A stretch of 9,863 nt of DNA from Dethiosulfatibacter sp. GTDB lineage: Bacteria; Bacillota_A; Clostridia; Tissierellales; Dethiosulfatibacteraceae. The translations under genes were made by a program, and so were the position numbers. Where the stretch lies: assembly GCA_019084435.1 (NCBI GenBank), contig JAHRFV010000039.1:1-9863 (forward strand), given 5' to 3'. Below, piece by piece: positions 6,612 through 9,863 of this stretch. The notes beneath the pieces were generated by a model. The model made no database searches and was not told the origin of the DNA. It saw nothing but the letters and a program-made list of their open reading frames with translations. Every line of letters starts with the position of its first letter. Position 1 is the stretch's first letter.

Positions 6612-6634
6612 AATGTTTTTAGGAAAGGACCTTT

Positions 6635-7141
6635 ATGAAAAAGATAGCATTAATCGGAATGATGGGAAGTGGAAAAACAACGTTGGCAAAAATGATATCT
6701 GAAAAGATGAGTCTAAACTATTATTGCACTGACGAGTTTATAGAAGAGAAACAAGGCAGGTCTATAAATCAGATATTTGATACAGACGGGGAAGAATTTT
6801 TCAGAAATCTTGAGGCGGAAGCGATTAAGGAAATAGTTGGCTTTGGAGACATGGTTCTGTCGACTGGGGGCGGGATTGTTTTAAATGGCGAAAACATCAG
6901 AAATCTTAAAGATAATGGTTTTGTGATTGTTTTACTAAACAGAAGCATTGACAATATATTAAACAGTATTGACAGTTCAAATCGACCTCTACTTAAGGAA
7001 GACATCAGGACGATAGAAAAAATATATAGAGAAAGAGAGTTTTTATATAAGCAGAATAGTGATATTATTATAAACAATAATGACGACATAGATGAAACAT
7101 TGAATACACTTTTAAATGTATTGATTAATGGTGGAGAGTAG
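6635..7141 (+). CDS. aroK: Shikimate kinase
   Basis: This 168-residue cytoplasmic enzyme phosphorylates shikimate at O3 with ATP, in the fifth step of the chorismate pathway. The Walker A loop is GMMGSGKTT (8-16). Shikimate-binding residues appear as D33, R57 and the GGG triplet (78-80), the lid arginine as R117 in NRPLL, and the late arginine as R134. Length matches the family. The usual DTD/DSD motif after strand 2 reads C-T-D (31-33): the first aspartate, which helps position Mg2+ in characterised enzymes, is cysteine here, while the shikimate-binding aspartate is kept. AGGAAAGGA (6621-6629) lies 5 nt before ATG. The stop codon is separated from the aroD ATG by one base. An unusually structured leader precedes the gene. 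Confidence 0.94.
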   Translation: MKKIALIGMMGSGKTTLAKMISEKMSLNYYCTDEFIEEKQGRSINQIFDTDGEEFFRNLEAEAIKEIVGFGDMVLSTGGGIVLNGENIRNLKDNGFVIVLLNRSIDNILNSIDSSNRPLLKEDIRTIEKIYREREFLYKQNSDIIINNNDDIDETLNTLLNVLINGGE

Positions 7142-7142
7142 A

Positions 7143-7913
7143 ATGAAGAGAATATTTTCAATTAAAGAAAAAGAGTTCGGAGCAGGTAGGTTTTTGATTT
7201 GCATACCTATTATTTCCTCAGAAAAACAAACTATTATTGAAGATTTCAAAGATGCGGTTGATTTGAACCCTGATCTTGTAGAATGGCGAGTGGACTATTT
7301 TGAAGACAATGGAGACGTAGAGAAAATAAAAGACGTTCTTTATCAAATAAAAGAACTAACTCAAAATATACCTGTAATATTCACCTGTAGACATCAGTCA
7401 GAAGGAGGAGAATGCAGTCTGAATCCTGAAATCAGGTACAACATGTTTAGAGAAGCGTTAGAAACTGGTGTGGTGGATTTCCTGGATATTGAAATGCTAA
7501 ATGGTGAAGGCTACATCAATAGTATCAGGAAGTTAAAAGACCAGTATGGCAAAAAACTGATACTATCATATCACAATTTTCAAACAACACCGGATGAACA
7601 ATTAATTGTCGACAAATTACTAGAAGGACAGTCATTAGGGGCAGATATTGTAAAGGTTGCTTTGATGCCAAATACACCGGTTGACGTTATGACACTGCTG
7701 TCGGCGACCGGAAAAGCTTGGGAAAATATCGATATACCAATGATTACAATGGCAATGGGGGATTTGGGTAGAGTATCAAGAGTGTGGGGAAATGCATTTG
7801 GATCTGAAATCACATTTGCCTCAATGAGGCAGTCTTCAGCCCCAGGCCAGATAGAGTTTGGTGATTTGAAAAGAATTATCGAATTATTTTCTAAGGACGG
7901 TGCGCAACTATGA
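7143..7913 (+). CDS. aroD: Type I 3-dehydroquinate dehydratase
   Basis: This 256-residue TIM-barrel enzyme dehydrates 3-dehydroquinate to 3-dehydroshikimate through a lysine Schiff base. The active-site pair is H144 (in LSYHNFQ) and K171 (in DIVKVAL). Substrate contacts are E47 and R49 (VEWRVD), R213 (SRVWGNAFGSE) and Q236 (APGQIEF), the last two at the same numbers as in the Salmonella enzyme. ATG at 7143 was chosen because GGAG (7133-7136) lies 6 nt upstream and the product has family length. An in-frame ATG at 7128 would add five residues and overlap aroK by 14 bp. Translation is likely coupled to aroK (one-base gap) and to aroE (ATGA overlap). Many Firmicutes use the unrelated type II enzyme, so the type is worth recording. 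Confidence 0.95.
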   Translation: MKRIFSIKEKEFGAGRFLICIPIISSEKQTIIEDFKDAVDLNPDLVEWRVDYFEDNGDVEKIKDVLYQIKELTQNIPVIFTCRHQSEGGECSLNPEIRYNMFREALETGVVDFLDIEMLNGEGYINSIRKLKDQYGKKLILSYHNFQTTPDEQLIVDKLLEGQSLGADIVKVALMPNTPVDVMTLLSATGKAWENIDIPMITMAMGDLGRVSRVWGNAFGSEITFASMRQSSAPGQIEFGDLKRIIELFSKDGAQL

Positions 7914-8779
7914 TTGATATCAATACAAGATTAGTAGGTTTATTGGGTTATCCTCTGGGACATAGCTTGTCACCGCTGATGCACAACAGAGCATTCGAAT
8001 TGACTGGACTGAACTGCTTGTATCTGCCTATTGAAGTTGAAAATATTGATTATAGAGTATTGCTAGCAGGCATGAAAAAAATGAATTTCGTTGGGTTTAA
8101 TATCACGATACCTGGTAAAGTCGATATTATTCAGCATTTGGACACTATTGATCCTCTGGCTGAAAAGATAGGATCTGTTAATACTGTTAAAATCGAGAAT
8201 GGTAGATTGACAGGCTATAACACTGATGGCGAGGGGTTTGTTTCTTCTTTAAACAGTGAGACGGAATGTGTTGTTTCGGATAGCAGCTTTATGATTCTGG
8301 GCGCAGGCGGAGCATGTAGAGCTATAGCGATGACCCTTGCGGATAGAAAAGCTAAAAAAATAGTCATTGCCAATCGAACATTCAGCAAGGCCAAAGAGTT
8401 GTGTCATGACATAAACAACCATATCCGAGATTGCTGCACGCCTGTTGAATTATCTACAGAAGCCTTGATTCAACATATGCCTTCAATGAATGTACTGGTT
8501 AATACGACAAATATTGGCCTATATCCCAATGCGGATAACACACCTATAGATTCTAAGCTATTAAGAAAAGACCTTCTGGTAGCGGATATTGTATATAATC
8601 CCATCAGGACTAAAATTTTGATAGAGGCGGAGAAAATCGGTTGTTTGACTTTATCAGGTGTTGGTATGTTTATTAATCAAGGGGCAGAGGCCTTTAAAAT
8701 ATGGACAGGAAAAGACGCTCCTATATGGGAAATGAGAGAAATTGTTCAGCAATTTCTTCTAGATCAACAACAAGAATAA
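7910..8779 (+). CDS. aroE: Shikimate dehydrogenase
   Basis: This 289-residue enzyme reduces 3-dehydroshikimate to shikimate, the step between AroD and AroK. The N-terminal substrate domain shows GYPLGHSLSPLMHN (13-26, with the substrate serines), catalytic K70 (NITIPGK) and D106 (NTDGEGF). The Rossmann loop is GAGGACRA (131-138), and NRT (155-157) is the motif that favours NADP over NAD. The C-terminal MFINQGAEAF places Q257 near the substrate. ITIPGK replaces the common VTIPHK, a conservative variation around the same lysine. The start overlaps the aroD stop as ATGA, which implies translational coupling; AAGGA at 7893-7897 is a distant ribosome binding site. With aroK and aroD it forms a three-gene shikimate cassette. 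Confidence 0.95.
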   Translation: MIDINTRLVGLLGYPLGHSLSPLMHNRAFELTGLNCLYLPIEVENIDYRVLLAGMKKMNFVGFNITIPGKVDIIQHLDTIDPLAEKIGSVNTVKIENGRLTGYNTDGEGFVSSLNSETECVVSDSSFMILGAGGACRAIAMTLADRKAKKIVIANRTFSKAKELCHDINNHIRDCCTPVELSTEALIQHMPSMNVLVNTTNIGLYPNADNTPIDSKLLRKDLLVADIVYNPIRTKILIEAEKIGCLTLSGVGMFINQGAEAFKIWTGKDAPIWEMREIVQQFLLDQQQE

Positions 8780-8795
8780 TAAAAGGTGGAGGCTT

Positions 8796-9518
8796 ATGAC
8801 CAAGATAATAGGGCACAGAGGTGCTATGGGATATCGACCTGAAAACACAATGTCATCATTTCTAAAAGCAATCAATGTTGGAGCCCATGGTATCGAGTTT
8901 GATGTTCATTTGACAAGGGACAACGTTCCTGTCGTCATTCATGATGAAAGGGTAGATAGAACCACAGATAAGATTGGGGAAGTGAAAGACTATACATTTG
9001 GTCAAATCAGAAAACTTGATGCAGGTACTTGGTTTTCAAGGGATTTTTATAATGAGAGGATTCCATCTCTTAAGGATGTGTTGTCGCTGGATGTGACAGA
9101 GGATTTTGTTTTCAACATCGAATTAAAAGCAGGCTCTTATTATTATCCCGGTATTGAAAGAATAACCCTAGAGCAGATACAAGACTGTCATCGTGAGAAG
9201 CAAGTCATCATATCTTCCTTTGACCACAGTGCTTTGCTCGAAGTTAAAAGATTATGTCCAGCAATAAAAACAGGCGCATTGTTTTGCGCCAGATTATACG
9301 AGCCATGGGCATATCTAAAAAGCCTGAAATGTGACTATTATCATCCTGATTATAGAACCATAGATAGTGAAATCATAAAGAATGCAAATAGGCATAATCT
9401 GCCGGTCAATACCTATACTATCAATAATGAGAGTGTTATGACTGATTTGATTCATGCTGATGTCAACATGATCATAACAAACTACCCTGATCTTGGAATC
9501 AGGATATTAAATTATTGA
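8796..9518 (+). CDS. Glycerophosphodiester phosphodiesterase (GDPD family)
   Basis: This 240-residue protein would hydrolyse glycerophosphodiesters, from phospholipid breakdown, to glycerol 3-phosphate and an alcohol. The family signature opens the protein: IIGHRGAMGYRPENT with catalytic H7, and E34/D36 (GIEFDVHLT) and catalytic H49 (PVVIHDERVDRTT). The metal/phosphate-site segment FNIELKAG (E109, K111) and the terminal ITNYPDLG are also present. There is no signal peptide or membrane helix, so it acts in the cytoplasm, like UgpQ and unlike periplasmic GlpQ. AGGTGGAGG (8784-8792) gives a strong ribosome binding site, 16 bp after aroE, so it is probably co-transcribed with the shikimate genes though no pathway link is apparent. 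The last 20 bp overlap the convergent gene at the right edge. Confidence 0.94.
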   Translation: MTKIIGHRGAMGYRPENTMSSFLKAINVGAHGIEFDVHLTRDNVPVVIHDERVDRTTDKIGEVKDYTFGQIRKLDAGTWFSRDFYNERIPSLKDVLSLDVTEDFVFNIELKAGSYYYPGIERITLEQIQDCHREKQVIISSFDHSALLEVKRLCPAIKTGALFCARLYEPWAYLKSLKCDYYHPDYRTIDSEIIKNANRHNLPVNTYTINNESVMTDLIHADVNMIITNYPDLGIRILNY

Positions 9519-9863
9519 GCCATTTTTTGCTAAGCACTCTCGAGTAGATGACAACAAACTTCAAAGCCTCTTCTGTAAATACAGCGACTAAAACCAGGTA
9601 TATAGGCCATTTGAACACCAAGACGCTGATAAAGGCCAATGGGATACCGATCAACCATACAAAAATCGAATCAGCTACCATGCAGAATTTTGTGTCTCCG
9701 CCGCTTCTCAAAATACCAACAATAATCAAATATGATTGCATCTTTGGTGCTAGAAATATAGCCGAGACTATCAACGATCTATTCAACATTAGATTGGTAC
9801 TTTCCTTAAAATCATAGAATCCTATGATAGGACCCCTGATAAGATACATTAGGATAGATACAA
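9499..9863 (-). CDS. MATE family efflux transporter, C-terminal part (5' end beyond the window)
   Basis: The minus-strand frame stays open from the right edge to the stop at 9499-9501, giving about 121 residues of the C-terminus of a protein normally near 450. The hallmark is GILRSGGDTKF, preceded by LAPKMQSYLII, the conserved segment in the second half of MATE (NorM/DinF-type) Na+ or H+ coupled multidrug exporters. Hydrophobic helices follow (about WLIGIPLAFISVLVFKW and IYLVLVAVFTEEALKFVVIY), then a basic tail SKKWLNNLIS. The ATG at 9847-9849 is internal, since sense codons continue upstream and 'MYLIRGPIIGFY' is typical mid-protein sequence. The 3' end overlaps the GDPD gene by 20 bp tail to tail. 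Substrate cannot be told. Confidence 0.88.
   Translation of the reverse strand, partial: VSILMYLIRGPIIGFYDFKESTNLMLNRSLIVSAIFLAPKMQSYLIIVGILRSGGDTKFCMVADSIFVWLIGIPLAFISVLVFKWPIYLVLVAVFTEEALKFVVIYSRVLSKKWLNNLIS

Noticed and set aside
6379..6634. T-box leader controlling aromatic biosynthesis genes
   Set aside because: I find no AGGGTGGNACCGCG-type core and no terminator with a solid T tract, only two hairpins of a different plan.
7128..7142. ATG at 7128 as the aroD start
   Set aside because: It would overlap aroK by 14 bp and has no ribosome binding site at proper spacing. ATG at 7143 has GGAG 6 nt upstream and gives a typical N-terminus.
9548..9817. 89-codon + strand reading frame after the GDPD gene
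   Set aside because: It is antisense to the clearly recognisable MATE C-terminus and shows no family features.

Overview
The window looks like chromosomal DNA from a low-GC, anaerobic Firmicute of the class Clostridia. The reasons are AT-rich codon use, strong AGGAGG/GGTGG ribosome binding sites, a clostridial type of multi-subunit [FeFe] hydrogenase, and small Firmicutes families (CvpA, YedF, DUF951) packed in short operons. I cannot name the genus from sequence alone. All genes run on the + strand except the truncated one at the right edge.

Left block (1-3660): the 3' part of an electron-bifurcating [FeFe] hydrogenase operon. HydB (NuoF-like, FMN/NADH, several Fe-S clusters) is followed 15 bp later by HydA, the H-cluster subunit, and then by a strong intrinsic terminator. 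A HydC (NuoE-like) gene would be expected just left of the window. Together these subunits would couple H2 turnover to NAD(H) and ferredoxin.

Middle block (3661-6400): a four-gene operon. It encodes a membrane-anchored, probably extracytoplasmic propeller-like protein of uncertain family, a CvpA-type four-helix membrane protein, YedF (TusA + DsrE fusion linked to selenium/sulfur metabolism) and a DUF951 protein. It starts behind two promoter candidates that share a repeated 10-mer at identical spacing. It ends in a hairpin whose left arm lies inside the DUF951 coding sequence.

Intergenic region 6379-6634: not empty. It has a promoter candidate, a strong 17-bp hairpin, and then a long interrupted hairpin whose 3' arm is present twice in tandem (34-bp period). 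The same 5' arm can therefore pair with either copy, giving two mutually exclusive folds just ahead of aroK. This is the most unusual object in the window. It could be a cis-acting RNA switch for the shikimate genes, a small RNA, or a miniature mobile element with a duplicated arm.

Right block (6635-9518): aroK, aroD (type I) and aroE, three shikimate-pathway enzymes coupled by 1-bp spacing and an ATGA overlap, followed by a cytoplasmic glycerophosphodiester phosphodiesterase. Its 3' end overlaps by 20 bp the 3' end of a convergent MATE-family transporter gene that runs off the right edge.
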